A stretch of DNA of 64,000 nucleotides, taken from assembly GCA_037157565.1 (NCBI GenBank), contig JAZHRO010000073.1, forward strand, positions 12,964,501-13,028,500. The letters are read 5' to 3'. Source of the stretch: Thalassia testudinum. Its lineage: Eukaryota > Streptophyta > Magnoliopsida > Alismatales > Hydrocharitaceae. Shown here piece by piece: positions 31,635 to 43,534 of the stretch. Each line of letters opens with the position of its first letter. Position 1 is the first letter of the stretch. The position numbers were made by a program, and so were the translations under genes. The notes under the pieces were generated by a model. That model saw only the letters and a program-made list of their open reading frames with translations, had not been told where the DNA came from and ran no database searches.

Positions 31635-33272
31635 CAACCTCCTCTACTCTTGGGTTGGCCATTTCCTCAGTCCTACCCCTCGAAAAGTCAAGTCTCCTCC
31701 TTGTCTCTCTATTTAAAGAAACCAATTTAGGATAAAGTGATCGCCTTCCGTGCATACACTAGAGAAGAACACGGAGGGATGCAAAGGGAAATAGATGCGA
31801 GAATGGTGTGTGCACAACCAAGCGACCAAATCTAGGCCCTATAGTGTAAACCTAGATGGCCTATACATCAGAAGTAAATTCCGACCACACGACGAATTTG
31901 GTGTTGTCCTTACTCCTGAAGGTAATAAAGTTTGGAAGGCGAAGCAAGGGGATCGTGTCCCGAAGGCCGCTAATTATGCTAAACCCCTACTTACATAAGT
32001 CATTTGACAATCAGGCCTCCCAACTTAGCACCTTTTGGAGCAAGCAAATGTCACCAATTCGCAATGAGTTCAGGAAAATACCTTGAAATGAACTCCGTGA
32101 ATCCTAGGGCCAACATCTACTCAATTTTAATTTAAGGCTACGTCAGTTCTTATGCTTAGGGATTAAGTGAAGGGCATTAAAAGAAAATTCTAGTTGAGCT
32201 GTGTGCACAATCGGGTGTAAGGACCCAATACCAAAACAAGTGTTCTTTATAAAGCATGATTGTGATGAACAACTTTTAGAGTTTGAACCTTACTTTATTG
32301 GATTTTAGGATTCCACTTGTTTACAGATTTAGTCAGGCACAAAGATGTAATCACACGGTTGGTTAAGATTGATTTTCTTTAGGGCCTTTTGTGTGACTAT
32401 GAAGTTAAAAGCACCCTAGTGTGGAAGATCCTAGGGCATGCAACTTCTAATGAATCTTTTTAGCCTTTATCAAGAAGGGTCCAATAAAAGCAAGCAGTGA
32501 CCCTATCCTAACAAAAATCGAATGAGCTTTTAAAAAAAATGAATTTCATAATTTTTTGAAGACAATATACCACCCAAATTTACATTTTTCCAAGAGGGAG
32601 TCAATCTGTCCAAAACCTTTAGATCAATGCGCGAGTTTAGGAATTGAATCGGACCAAGCAATAATATTTTTCAAATGCAGCAATAGTCTTCATAAGAAAT
32701 ATATAGAATTTACGAATCTAAGCTGCATGGAGTTTACAGCAATAGAAACAGCCTACAAGCCTCTAGAAATAAGGACAACCTTGTGCATTTCCAGTAGAGA
32801 ATTTTTCATGGCCAAACCACAATGAGTATGGCTATGAAATTTGATGTGGAGTTAACCAACTAGAAGGAACACCTCTGAGATTTTTTTAATGAATTTTTAG
32901 AGGAGTTAAGGGTCCTTTAATCATGTGCTCAACCTGAGTTTAGAAAATAGTGTTTCGAAATTAACGGGTTGAGAACTTAGTGGTGGTGTTTCCTTCGACA
33001 AACACAAGAGAGGGTTTTCTTTTAGATCACCACCACTTCTTCCTTGATCTAGAGATGAATGGTTACCTTTGGATCGTGGGAAGACAAGATATCAAACCTT
33101 TAGGTTGATAGCAGTCTTCTCTTGCACTTCCTTTGATCCAATCCGATCCACTCTCCTTCTGTTGCTGATGTACGAGATTCCTGCAACCAAGAAGAAGAGA
33201 GAAAGGCAAGTTAGATAACACAAGTATGAATACTACCCATGAAAATAATAGAGAAAAAAAAGATACGTTGCC
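31635..33272 (-). other. Leader of old element H (minus strand), with possible gag start
   Basis: No intact ORF on the minus strand. A gag-like start, MANPRVEEVEDQ, can be read from the ATG at 31662-31660 and would continue across element B into 23926-23772. The leader keeps family phrases such as AATGCCCTTCACTTAATCC (minus, about 32180) and GATGTTGGCCCTAGGATTC, seen in altered form in B and E. The short plus-strand frames here have no support. Confidence 0.5.
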
Positions 33273-33290
33273 TCCAGAGCAACGGCGCCA
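33273..33290 (-). other. Decayed primer-binding site of element H
   Basis: Plus-strand TCCAGAGCAACGGCGCCA, three changes from the tRNA-Asp site complement, followed by TGACATTGG at 33296, which fits an LTR end on the minus strand. Confidence 0.75.
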
Positions 33291-33295
33291 AAAAT

Positions 33296-34423
33296 TGACA
33301 TTGGTGAAATGCGTTAGGTTAAATCGTTCGTTGTAGCATGTTTTACGACATCAATTTTAATTAGAAACAATCAAATGTGAGTATGAGTGTCGATCTCAAG
33401 GAGGCGTGAGATCGGATCACTTTATCTCTTAAATGTGCCACAAAAAAGCATCTTTAGATTCACTTGCAAAACAGAGAGAAAGAGAGAGAGATAGGGCGAA
33501 GGAAAGAGAAAGAGAGAGATAGGGTTAGAGATTTATTATGATGATGTGATTATGGCTAGCTACGAAACCAGGCAAAGTAATTCATTGTAAAAGATAGAAT
33601 CGTTTGACAATTTATAACACTAAAGGAAAGCTTAAAAATATCAAGTATTAAACTAAAGAAACTAGTTAAATGGAGAGGCGAGGTAGCCACGGTGGTGGAG
33701 GGGCATCCGTTGGCTACTCGGCATCTCCGTTACCTTTCTTGGATACTCTATGGAGTGGGGGAGTTGCTTGGTAGAACATGCTTAACAGTGGAGGAGGATG
33801 GGCCCTTTTATAATGGAGGAAAAGGGCCAAAATCAGTTCTTGGGTCAATAGCGACATCCAAACCGTGGCTAAAACTCTACCTCAAACGTCGCTGAAGACC
33901 AGCTCACTCACATCCTTCGTGCACATACTCACTGTGCTGCCGTGTAGTCTGCCCGCTGCTACTGCTGCCTTGCGCTACACACGCGCACTTTTCATGGGCT
34001 ATGAGCACTACGTTGTTGCTTCCGCTTGAATTGAGAGATTGAGGGGGTGGCGGGGCTCGAACTTGCACCCCTCCTTTGGGAACGTGCCTCATGATCAATG
34101 CGCCAAGCCCACAAGTTTGTCCCAAGGAGGAGCCAAGGGCGTACGGTGGAGATGGCTTCTTAGTCGTTGGATCATGATCCAATGCCTGGGAATGGATGAT
34201 GTGGATGAAGAGGAGCCAGTGTGGGGCAGCTAGCCGATGTTGGGCGGCCTAGACGGTGCCACGTGATGCCATCTAGGCCCTCCATCTTCTTTCTGTTGTA
34301 GAGGATTCCACGATGCTCAGATCGAGATGATTTTCACGTTTCCAGACTGTGATCATCGCTCCGAATCCATTCGTATGATCAGATTTTTCATCCGAAGCCC
34401 ATAAGGATGTTGCATTGCCCCTT
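33296..34423 (-). repeat. 5' LTR of element H, part 1
   Basis: Starts (plus strand) TGACATTGGTGAAATGCG next to the H primer site and is interrupted by element C after CCCTT (34419-34423). It continues at 42335 to about 42576. No gene seen; the small frames in its GC-rich part are not supported. Confidence 0.6.
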
Positions 34424-35881
34424 TGATGAGTCCATTTTAATGGACTAATATTAAGCCTAAGTATCTTTATTCGTACCTTTTAGGTGTGTTAATAATTGCA
34501 ATTAATTTGTAGAATATTTGTACGTATCATGATTTAAGTTTATAACATTTTATAACTTAAAATGTAATGACTTTGTTGTTTTTACGTGCAGGTATTATAT
34601 TTAGAAAGGGTTGGGGAGCAAATTTCCCCAACAACCGGCAGGATCTTTTCCCATTTCTCCAGCCAGTCGTAACTCTCCTCCAACACCTGCCAGCCAAAAA
34701 TGGAAAAGGGATCTGAAAATCCCTTGTTTGGCGCACACGGGGAGAGAGAGGAGTTAAAAGAGAGGAGGCGGGGTGCAAAGAAGGCCATCTTCCCCCTTGC
34801 GGGGAAAAACTCCACCGCATGCACTGTGCCTCCGCATCGGTCCTTCACCACCACCTCCAAGCCTGCACCGCGCATCCTCCTTCTCCACCTTGCACGCCTA
34901 TAGGCGCACGTCTCTCTCTCGCCAACACCATCTCAAGCACATCTCTCTCTCCCCAACACCACCTGGCGCCCGCATCTGTAGACCGCAGCACCCACGCCTC
35001 AGCCTGCAGTCGTGCACCTTCACCACTGCCGTGCCCTCCTTCCTGTAAGCGAACCCTTCTCCACCGCAGACCCGTACCTCAGCCTGAAGCAGCACCTATA
35101 GGCGCTGCGTGCAGAGTGCGACCACCTTCCACGTGCGCTCCAGCATCTGTAGACCACTTCCACCCGCTGACCCACGCCTCTGCACGTCGGCGCTGCACCG
35201 TACGCCTGCACCACGCGTCATCTGCAGCAAGCGGCTACAATAAGCAGCCTCCGCCGGCGTCTTCTCTTCCACCGGCCGACCATCTCTATCGACGCCGCAG
35301 CCACCATCGGATAGCCCTCGTCCTCGCCGTCCTCCCTAGCCTCTCCAAAGCCCTGCCGGTGCGCTCTCTCTCGCGCGAGGACGAGAGAGAGAAAATGCTC
35401 TGTTTCATCCATAATTAAAAATTAAATTCACTGCCATTGTTGATTTTTATTTATTATTATTATATTGTGGCAAAATTGTGCATGCACACTTATATTCTCG
35501 GATAATTGAACATTCATGATATTCATCTATTTCAGGATTGATTTTGGGCTTAACCTTAGGAATAATTTTCTCTAGTACACATCACGTGAAAATTGTATAA
35601 ATTCATCATAAATTTATTGAAGATTTCAATGAGGGAAACCTACACATATACCATTATCTTTTTAAGTTATTGCGAATCTACTTTCCTTCGCATTTTATGT
35701 CAGATTTGAATAGGGATTTCACACTTATCTGAAATAATATAAAATAATTAAGAATTTATTGCATAATTGCCTCCCTGTGGACATGACCCGCTCTTCTGCG
35801 AGTGATTATTTTCATTTTTTTGATTAGTCAATTTTTCCACCACTTAAATACTACAACGCAAAGCGGAAAGTCGGCTCGTCA
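34424..35881 (+). repeat. 5' LTR of element C
   Basis: 1458 bp. The first 170 bp are AT-rich; then comes a C-rich, CACC-rich part (34800-35390) whose open frames are compositional. CTCCCTGTGGACATGACC lies near 35772. One copy of the CCTCAGCCTGAAG...CCACCTTCCACGTGCGC unit is present (about 35080-35155), against two in the 3' LTR. Confidence 0.92.
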
Positions 35882-35884
35882 ATT

Positions 35885-35902
35885 TGGTGCCGTTGCCGAG
35901 GA
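35885..35902 (+). other. Primer-binding site of element C
   Basis: TGGTGCCGTTGCCGAGGA, two transitions (C-to-T and G-to-A) from the tRNA-Asp site, 3 bp after the LTR. Confidence 0.88.
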
Positions 35903-37136
35903 GGCAACAGACGCAATAGATTCACGTTATTATTATTATTTTTTAATATTATGAGTTGCACAATTATCTAATCATTTTTCTTATTGTGCGAGGAATCTAA
36001 CACGGCGACAAGGCGCAGCAGAGCGACAACATTGAACCTGAAGGACGCGCATGGCGAGGACAATCTTTTTGGTGGACCTTGATGCCACCTGGAGGCCAGA
36101 AACAGGAACACGTGGGCCTTGATCCCACACACATAGGCTTATGGAGAAGCCTATTTTTGATTTAGGCAGTAGATCTTAGTTAGATTTAGTTAGAGAGATA
36201 TTAGAATTTAATTTCTGTCTTTTGGAACTATGTTGGGTATTTTTAGGAACGTGTTCCCAGTGCCACTTTATTTCTTATCGCTCTTGTATGCGGGAGTATA
36301 TTTTCGGGAGCGTGTTCCCATTTATTTAGATTATAGGATTATTTAAACTGTTTGAACTGCATTTCGCTTAGTTAGTTAGATTAGGTCTGTTTGTTATTGC
36401 TATTAAAAATAAAATAAAAAATTTGAACTGCCTACTAGAAGCTGCATATCTATAGGACGACCATCTAGGTCAGAATGAGCAGCATCTAGTTTATTTTTAT
36501 TGCATTGCATTCATTACTGCACGAAGAAAGCTGGAGTAAGGTGCGTCTTCTCTTGAGCATTAATTACTCGTCATGCATATGCATTGAACCTAAATCTAAG
36601 ACCACTAAAGTGCTTGAATCAAATTAATTCAGTGGTCACTTTAAAAAATTGGGACTGTTAAGAGGTTCGACTTTAAAATATGTGACTGAAAATTGTGTGC
36701 AAAAGGATCCTATTTGCAGAATCTCAAAAAATCAAAACACAATCGTATGCTTGCACACTTGAGACATTGTGCACCTCACATGAGGTCACTAGATAAATTT
36801 CTACCTCTCCTCTTTCGCACCACAAGGGAAGTTAGTCTGAAATCAACAAGCCTATCCACCAAGTTACTTCGATTCCTCATGTGTGGGCTCGATTTGAGAC
36901 TTCCATCCCTTGCGAGTAGGTTATAGGAACCAGCGACGGTTGGCCTAGGAACCGTAATTTTTGCAAAACTTGTTTGGCTACCAACTAAACATATAACTCT
37001 ATGACCTACAATCTACTAAAAACAAATCCCATTGAATTTGCATTTGCTTTGACAATAGAACTCTCTTGGAAGTTCTTTTCTTATATTCTGAATTTTACTA
37101 AATTCTAAGAGAGTTAAAATTGTTTTGCTTAAAGAA
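35903..37136 (+). other. Leader of element C
   Basis: No supported gene. It has an A- and T-rich first part and GTGTTCCCA phrases near 36250 and 36310. The short frame at 36693-36926 has no recognisable content. Confidence 0.5.
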
Positions 37137-39028
37137 ATGGATTACTCTTACTCCTATCATTTAGATTATCAGAGTCAATACTTCCCATCTTTTAATCAGG
37201 ATCTCATGCTCTGAGCGTATCCATCCTTTAATGGGAACATTGACAATTCATGGGATCATTGTCATTCTTACCCTGGGAGTACTGGCATGATAACTCCTAC
37301 TTTTGAGCAGAGCCTAGGAGCAGGATTTTCCAGCCCTGAAATCCCTACTTCCATGCAAACACCTAACCCTCCCACCCTTCATGATTTTCCATATCGAGGT
37401 TAGACTGATTCCCCTAGGAAACCAGAGCCTGAAATTGACTATCCTCCCCAACCTGATAATAGTAGCCTCTCCTCTTTTACGATAGAAATGCAAAAATAGC
37501 AAAAGGAAATAATGGAATCAATGGGAGAGATGTTGAGGAATAGTCAATAGTTAAATGAAGAAATAAGACAACTTAGCTACATGCTTCCCAATAATCCTGA
37601 TCCCTCCCCAATAAACCATGATCATGAAAATAATTCTGAGGAACCTAATGACAATAGGGATCCAATTTTAGGTAGCTATCACTTAGACTCTCCGAAAGTG
37701 ACACAACCACTAGAGGATAATGATCATAGTGATTATCCACCTGAATTATATTGCAGTCAAAAGCAAGGGAAGATGCTACCTCTTGAGACCTTGACCCCAA
37801 TGACAGTATTCTCCTTACCCCTACCAACACAGGTCAAGGTTATATTGTTCCTATTACTTCCGCTCTTGATTATTTGGTGGAATCCCATTCTACTCTTAGT
37901 GAGCTTACTCCTGACCCTCCACTTAGGGAATCAACACCTACCATTCGATATCCTGAGGATTCAAATGCACCCAATAAAGGTGACCCTAAGGGAATAGAGG
38001 ATGATCAATTCTGGTCTTAGGGATATGAAGAGTCTAATTCAGAAAATGAGGATGCCCCAATAGAGGAACCTGGACTGAAAATCTGGAATGAACCACAGGG
38101 GAATTATTTTGAGGATTTACCTCCAGAAGATAGAAATAATATGATTAAATCCAGATTCCTTCCTTCTTTTGAGAGTCATCCTCCATCAAAGCAGGAGTTG
38201 ATATTAGAGGAGGATAAACAAAATAATTAAAAGTATATGGGAGACTCTCGGGTACAAAACACGTCAATTGAGGATTTATACCCCGAGAAGAATGACGAAT
38301 TCAATGATATAGGCTTCCTCCAAAATATTTAGACTGATCCTCCTTTAGAAATAATTGAGGGTACTGATCCAACTCCTAATGAATCACATATACACCCTGA
38401 CAAATATTTGAGTGAACCAAACGAATCTGGGCATGAGCTGAATGATAATGATTCTTACATTTTGACCCTGCCATCAAAAAGTTGTAATTTGGAATCTACC
38501 CTTGATTCAAATATGACTCCGATCATTAATGCTAGGCAGAATAACTGGAAGTTGTCTACAATTGTTAGGGAGTGTACACAATCTGAATCATTGTTGGAAT
38601 TGGGCCTAACACCAACTAAGCCCTCATTGGACTTAACCATTACCTTCCAACACTACAAACAACCCTTATACTCCCTAACCGATCCTTGGCTCAAATCTCT
38701 GCTCATGTATATTCTTTCTGAAGAATATATCAGGCCACTACATCCTAGAGTAGAATGGCGAGTGTGGATTGATGCTTGTACCTTTACTCTCACCATTCAA
38801 GGGTTTGAACTAATTATGTGTATATCTTTTAAAACCCATCCTGCTCTGGAGGATCCTTGTTATCCTCCACTTATTCCGTTTTGGGAGGTCCCTTTTCATA
38901 TTTCGTTTATTATTCCTAAGACCTCCCAAGGTAGCCAACGAGATTTTCTATTTTCATTTCTTCTGGCGAGCATTTGGAATTACATTGCATCATCAGCTCG
39001 CCAACATCCGTGGCTACCTGTTTTCTAG
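37137..39028 (+). pseudogene. Broken gene of element C, related at its end to B, E and D proteins
   Basis: From ATG 37137 (MDYSYSYHLDYQSQYFP) the frame runs with in-frame stops (TGA near 37210, TAGs near 37400, 37497 and 37547) to about 37997, then shifts. The second part, 38408-39028, has SIWNYIASSARQHP. The next frame over the stop at 39028 continues with FSRPALLRIFLGPNF, which lines up with SIWLQII...HLVRICGPLL of D and LHHNLVHIYGPLL of B. The start is Tyr/Asn/Pro-rich and the middle acidic, as in B and E. I do not recognise the family. Most stops fit C-to-T change of Gln codons. Confidence 0.6.
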
Positions 39029-39127
39029 GCCTGCACTGTTACGCATATTTTTAGGGCCTAACTTTGTTTGTTTAGAACTAGACTTATAGGTTCCTTCTTA
39101 GTCTGGCTGCTGACAGAAAATGCAGCA

Positions 39128-39150
39128 CTTGTTGGGAGGCAACCCAGCAG
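39128..39150 (+). other. Stem-loop GTTGGGAGGCAACCCAGC after the C gene
   Basis: GTTGGG (39131-39136) can pair with CCCAGC (39143-39148) around AGGCAA. From memory, a TTGGGAGGCAACCCAA motif is common downstream of coding regions in plant Ty3 elements; its role is not known to me. Confidence 0.6.
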
Positions 39151-39209
39151 TCTGAATAACACCATCTTCAGGTGATTTCTTTCCTTTCTCCTCCTATTTT
39201 AATTTTACA

Positions 39210-39246
39210 ATGGGGACATGTAGAATTTAGGCATGGGGGAGTGCAT
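39210..39246 (+). other. Internal polypurine-like tract of element C
   Basis: ATGGGGACATGTAGAATT then TAGGCATGGGGGAGTGCA, shortly after the coding region and 1.4 kb before the true tract. The counterpart of those in A, B, D and E. Confidence 0.6.
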
Positions 39247-40625
39247 TTGTATTTTAGGAAGTATTCATGCATTTAGGTTAGTATAATAATTATAAAAAAG
39301 AAAATTCCTCTTTTCTTGAGCTAAATGAATTAGTCCGTAGCAAAATATCTTTGTTATTAAAGGTTTTTATTTCGGAATTATTTCTTAAGTTTAGAATCCA
39401 GTACATTTATTTCACGTGCACGTAGATTGGGTAATGGATCCATGAGGAAACCCAATAAACATTTGTAGTCCACTGAACCCTTGGACAGTTCATAGGGAGG
39501 CAGGCATGCTATCTTCTAGTAGATTCACCTCATATTTGTTAGAAGAAATTTGAGAGATTACTGGTGCGCTAAGTCTAGTGTAAGGACTCTTAAGTTTTTG
39601 ATAATTAGATAATGATACTTCGGAGTTAGGCGTAGTTTTCACTCTCTGTTCCTGTGTGCAAACTTTGATTGAATTCCTTAGAGTCACCAAATAAGGTAGA
39701 TACACAAAGATTAAGTCTTAATAAAGCTTTAACTATGATGGATGGTTACGACCGTCCTTCATAGAGTCCTTGGCTCAAGGAGGGTAATAGTGTCAAAGGT
39801 CAGAAATACGCCTGTCCTATCCATTTCTTCCCGGTGCCGAGAATAGGCACTTCCACCAAATAAGCCACACAACTTCCTCTTGACCATCATCATCCCTAAT
39901 AATGCCTCGTAAATAAAAGTCCGTATCGTGTTGTGTTGATTAAAAAAAAAAAAGAGAAGAGAGAAAAGAAGAAAAAGAAGAAGTAACTATATTACAAAAA
40001 AAAATGTCCAAGTTTCTAATGTAATATTATTTCTGAGGCAACAGAACACCTTTCGCATTCCACCAAATATGACCCATACCTACCTTTTAGTATTTCTGAT
40101 CGCCCGAATATTGGTTGAGGACTCTAACTTAGTTATAGAGTTATTAGAACTTTAATTGAAGTGTGGATGCCATGTGAGGCCACCAAATAGTGAGTATAAT
40201 TTCGATTCGTGATCTCAAAAAGAAAGAAAAGAGGGAGTGCCCAGGAACATCAAGAGAGTACAATTGTGTAGCCTCTCTCAGAGTTGACTTGTCTAATAGT
40301 CTAGAGATCTAGAGTCTGCAGTACAAGACTATATGTAGCACCAGATGAGTGTGTGCCACCAAATACAAATCCATTCAACTCAATTTCTCTTACCTAAGCC
40401 AAATGCCAAGGTCAAATTACAAATTATCGTCTGCCTTATCCCCGAGGGAAGTAGTTGCCTATCCCGACAGAAATATTTGCCAAGGGTGATGTATGAACTC
40501 CCAACGCGAATTGGCTCTTTCAGTTGGATCTGTTACCTAGGCTATCAGCACTTCACATTTGTCTGGATTTCTAAAGTTTTGAAGTAAGAAAAGAAATCTT
40601 CTGATTACTTTATTATTTTTCATTT
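39247..40625 (+). other. 3' non-coding region of element C with recurring CACCAAATA
   Basis: No gene. CACCAAATA occurs at 39685, 39854, 40061, 40181 and 40357. The stretch 39738-39862 (GATGGTTACGACCGTCC to GGCACTTCCACCAAATAAG) matches 47061-47190 of D on the minus strand. Confidence 0.7.
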
Positions 40626-40663
40626 TTTGCTAGGGACTAGCAAATCTTAGGCATGGGGGTATT
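40626..40663 (+). other. 3' stem-loop and polypurine tract of element C
   Basis: Arms TTTGCTAG and CTAGCAAA around GGA (40626-40644), then TCTTAGGCATGGGGGTATT to the LTR at 40664. Confidence 0.85.
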
Positions 40664-42329
40664 TGATGAGTCCATTTTAATGGACTAATATTAAGCCTAA
40701 GTATCTTTAATCGTACCTTTTAGGTGTGTTAATAATTGCAATTAAGTTGTAGAATATTTGTATGCATCATGATTTAAGTTTATAACATTCTATAACTTAA
40801 TATGTAATGATTTTTTTGTTTTTATGTGCAGGTATTATATTTAGAAAGAGCAAGGGTTGGGGAGCAAATTTCCCCAACAACCTGCGGGATCTTTTCCCTT
40901 TTCTCCGGCCAGTCGTAACTCTCCTCCAGCACCCGTCGGCTAAAAATAGAAAAGGGATTTGAAAATCCCTTGATTGGCGCACGCGGGGAGAGAGAGGAGT
41001 TAAAAGAGAGGAGGTAGGGTGCAAAGAAGGCCATCTTCCCCCTTGCGGGGAAAAACTCCACCGCATGCATTGTGCCTCTGCACCGCTCCTTCACCACCGC
41101 CTCCAAGCCTGCACCGTGCATCCTCCTTCTCCACCTTGCGCACCTGCAGGCGTGCGTCTCTCTCTCGCCAACACCATCTCAAGCGCATCTCTCTCTCCCC
41201 AGCACCACCTGGTGCCCGCATCTGCAGACCATAGCACCCACACCTCAGCCTGAAGCTGCATCCGCTAGCGCTGCGTGTAGAGCGCGACCACCTTCCACGT
41301 GCGCTCCAGCATCTACAAACCACCTCGCCCGCATGCCCGCCTTCGCGTCCAACCGGCAGGCACAGCCTCCTTCATCCCACAGAGGCCCGCACACCTCACC
41401 ATAGCCGCCCCAACCTCTCCAGAGCTTCCTGCAGGCGCGCCTCAACACGCCCATCTTTAGGCACCCGCACGCATCACCGTACGAGCTCCAACCTTCAGCA
41501 GTGCCTCAAGCCCACAGACCCGCACCTCAGCCTGAAGCCACGCCCGTAGGCGCTGCATGTAGAGCGCGACCACCTTCCACGCGAGCTTCAGCATCTGCAG
41601 ACCGCTTCCACCCGTCGACCCACGCCTCTGCCCACCGGCGCTGCACCGCATGCCTGCACCATGCGCCATCTGCAGCAAGCGGCTACAACAGGCAGCCTCC
41701 GCCGGCATCTTCTCCTCCACCGGTCGGCCACCTCCGTCGACATCACAGCCACCATTAGATAGCCTTCGTCCTCGCCATCCTCCCTAGCCTCTCCAAAGCC
41801 CCACCGGTGCGCTCTCTCTCTTGCGAGGAGGAGAGAGAGAAAATGCTCTGTTTCATCCACAATTAAAAATTACATTCACTGCCATTATTGATTTTTATTT
41901 ATTATTATTATATTGTGGCAAAATTACGCATGCACACTTATATTCTCGGATAATTGAACATTCATGATATTCGTCAATTTCAAGATTGATTTTGGGCTTA
42001 ACCTAAGCAAGAATTTTCTCTAGTACATGTCACATGAAAATTGCATAAATTCATCATAAATTTATTGAATATTTCAGTGAGGGAAAACTGCACATATACC
42101 ATTATCTTTTTAAGTTATTGCAAATCTACTTTCCTTCGCATTTTATATCAGATTTGAATAGGGATTTGGCACTTATCTAAAATAATATAAAATAATTAAG
42201 AATTTATTACATAATTGCCTCCCTGTGGACACGACCCGCTCTTCTACGAGTGGTTATTTTCATTTTTTTGATTAGCCGATTTTTCCACCACTTAAATACT
42301 ATAACACAAAGCAGAAAGTTGGCTCGTCA
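40664..42329 (+). repeat. 3' LTR of element C
   Basis: 1666 bp, about 208 bp longer than the 5' LTR. The extra length lies in the C-rich part, where a CCTCAGCCTGAAG-to-CCACCTTCCACG unit occurs twice (about 41254-41320 and 41526-41605). Many point differences from the 5' LTR show an older insertion. Followed by CCCTT. Confidence 0.92.
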
Positions 42330-42334
42330 CCCTT

Positions 42335-42576
42335 GACCATTGATCTTCCAAGAACTTATTGTGGGAGCTATGGAGGTCGAATCGAGGTGCTTTTTGACTC
42401 CGTTGGACCCTATTCGTAGATCCAGATCCATCCGTATGGTCCAATTGCTCATCTGAGACCTATTTCAATATGGACTTGCACACAAGGTCATTAAACATTG
42501 ATTCTAAGCAATCTTAACGTAAAGTAATGCCTAATGCTGAATGCATGCAATGCCCCTAAACACATTATAATGCACA
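42335..42576 (-). repeat. 5' LTR of element H, part 2
   Basis: Continues 33296-34423 after removal of element C. On the minus strand it would start TGTGCATTATAATGTG at about 42576. The edge is set only by the TG and by the change of sequence, not by a target-site copy. Confidence 0.5.
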
Positions 42577-43512
42577 TGTGCCCTCAAAATTGACTCTAAT
42601 TGATAATATTAACAGTAATAATTGTAGAGTCATCACCCCCATCCTACCATTCGAACCATCCTTGGCAAGCAACAATTCTTCCTATCAAACACCTATAGCC
42701 ACCATACATCCAACGCCCAAGAAAGGAGGAGAGAAGAAGATTAAGCTAGTAACCTACCCTCTCCCTTGGTGCCTTCTTCCTTTTCTCTCTCCTTCCTTGT
42801 ACCATGCCAAGCAGCAAGCTTCCATCCAGGGAGGACGACTAGGCAAGAGGAAAGAAGAGTTGAGGACATCCACCTTTGAGAGGAGCAACTCAAGGTGCTA
42901 GAAGGAATCCTTCTTCAAGTCTGGGAGCCACTATTCTTGGAGTGAAGGCTGTTTTAGGTACTCAGGAGAATTTTCCATCTTTTATTTTGTTGCATTTTAA
43001 TTCTTGTTAAGCATTCATCTACCTAGGGATTAACTAAGTGGAACCTCTGCTTGGTTGAGCTCCTTAAGTACTTTGTAAACATTTCTTCTTAATAGAAAAG
43101 TGCCTTCATTCTGAATTTTCAATTTCAAGTAGCAACTTAATTTATTTTAGTGCATCACATCTCTCTTCTAATTGCCCTACGTGCACTTGCCAAAGGTGAA
43201 CTTAGAAGAGAAGACTTCTCATGTCACTTAGGTTGTAGTTGTTAGGCGTAGTTTCTTTAGCTTAGCTTTATCTTTGCATTCATATCTTGCTTTTTTCCAA
43301 ACATAAAAATTTACAAAAATAAAAATACAAAAAGAGAAGTGTTGATTTGAGAGGCAAGAGAGAGAATCACTTATTTGACTAAAAAAATGGCCTCCTTGGA
43401 TGGTGCTAGATACCGCCACTATCTAGGAATATAAATTTAAAAGCTAATCGATTTTGCGCATTGCAACGACATTAAAACCCCCATTTATAAAATCGTGCAA
43501 ATCTTGCATAAC
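42577..43512 (+). repeat. 5' LTR of old element I (left edge uncertain)
   Basis: Placed from the primer site at 43517. A possible start is TGTGCCCTC at 42577; the end is near GCAAATCTTGCA at 43508. The stretch has a pyrimidine-rich part (42760-42810) and no supported gene. Confidence 0.45.
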
Positions 43513-43516
43513 TTTT

Positions 43517-43534
43517 TGGCACCATTACTAGGGA
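43517..43534 (+). other. Decayed primer-binding site of element I
   Basis: TGGCACCATTACTAGGGA, five changes from the tRNA-Asp site, all G-to-A or C-to-T, as expected from long-term cytosine deamination. Confidence 0.7.

Larger units (their letters stand above)
34424..42329 (+). mobile_element. Element C: complete but decayed non-autonomous LTR retrotransposon
   Basis: LTRs of 1458 and 1666 bp start TGATGAGTCC and end GGCTCGTCA, with CCCTT at 34419-34423 and 42330-42334. Inside are a tRNA-Asp-type primer site, a leader, a broken gene, a 1.4 kb 3' region and the stem-loop with polypurine tract. No capsid, protease or polymerase is seen. It sits in the LTR of H. Confidence 0.94.

Noticed and set aside
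33692..34233. Small frames on both strands in the H LTR
   Set aside because: Short, no homology recognised, and inside an LTR cut by element C.
34819..35418. 199-codon Pro/His/Ser-rich frame in the C 5' LTR
   Set aside because: The 3' LTR copy is broken, other frames are equally open, and the sequence is a C-rich repeat; no domain.
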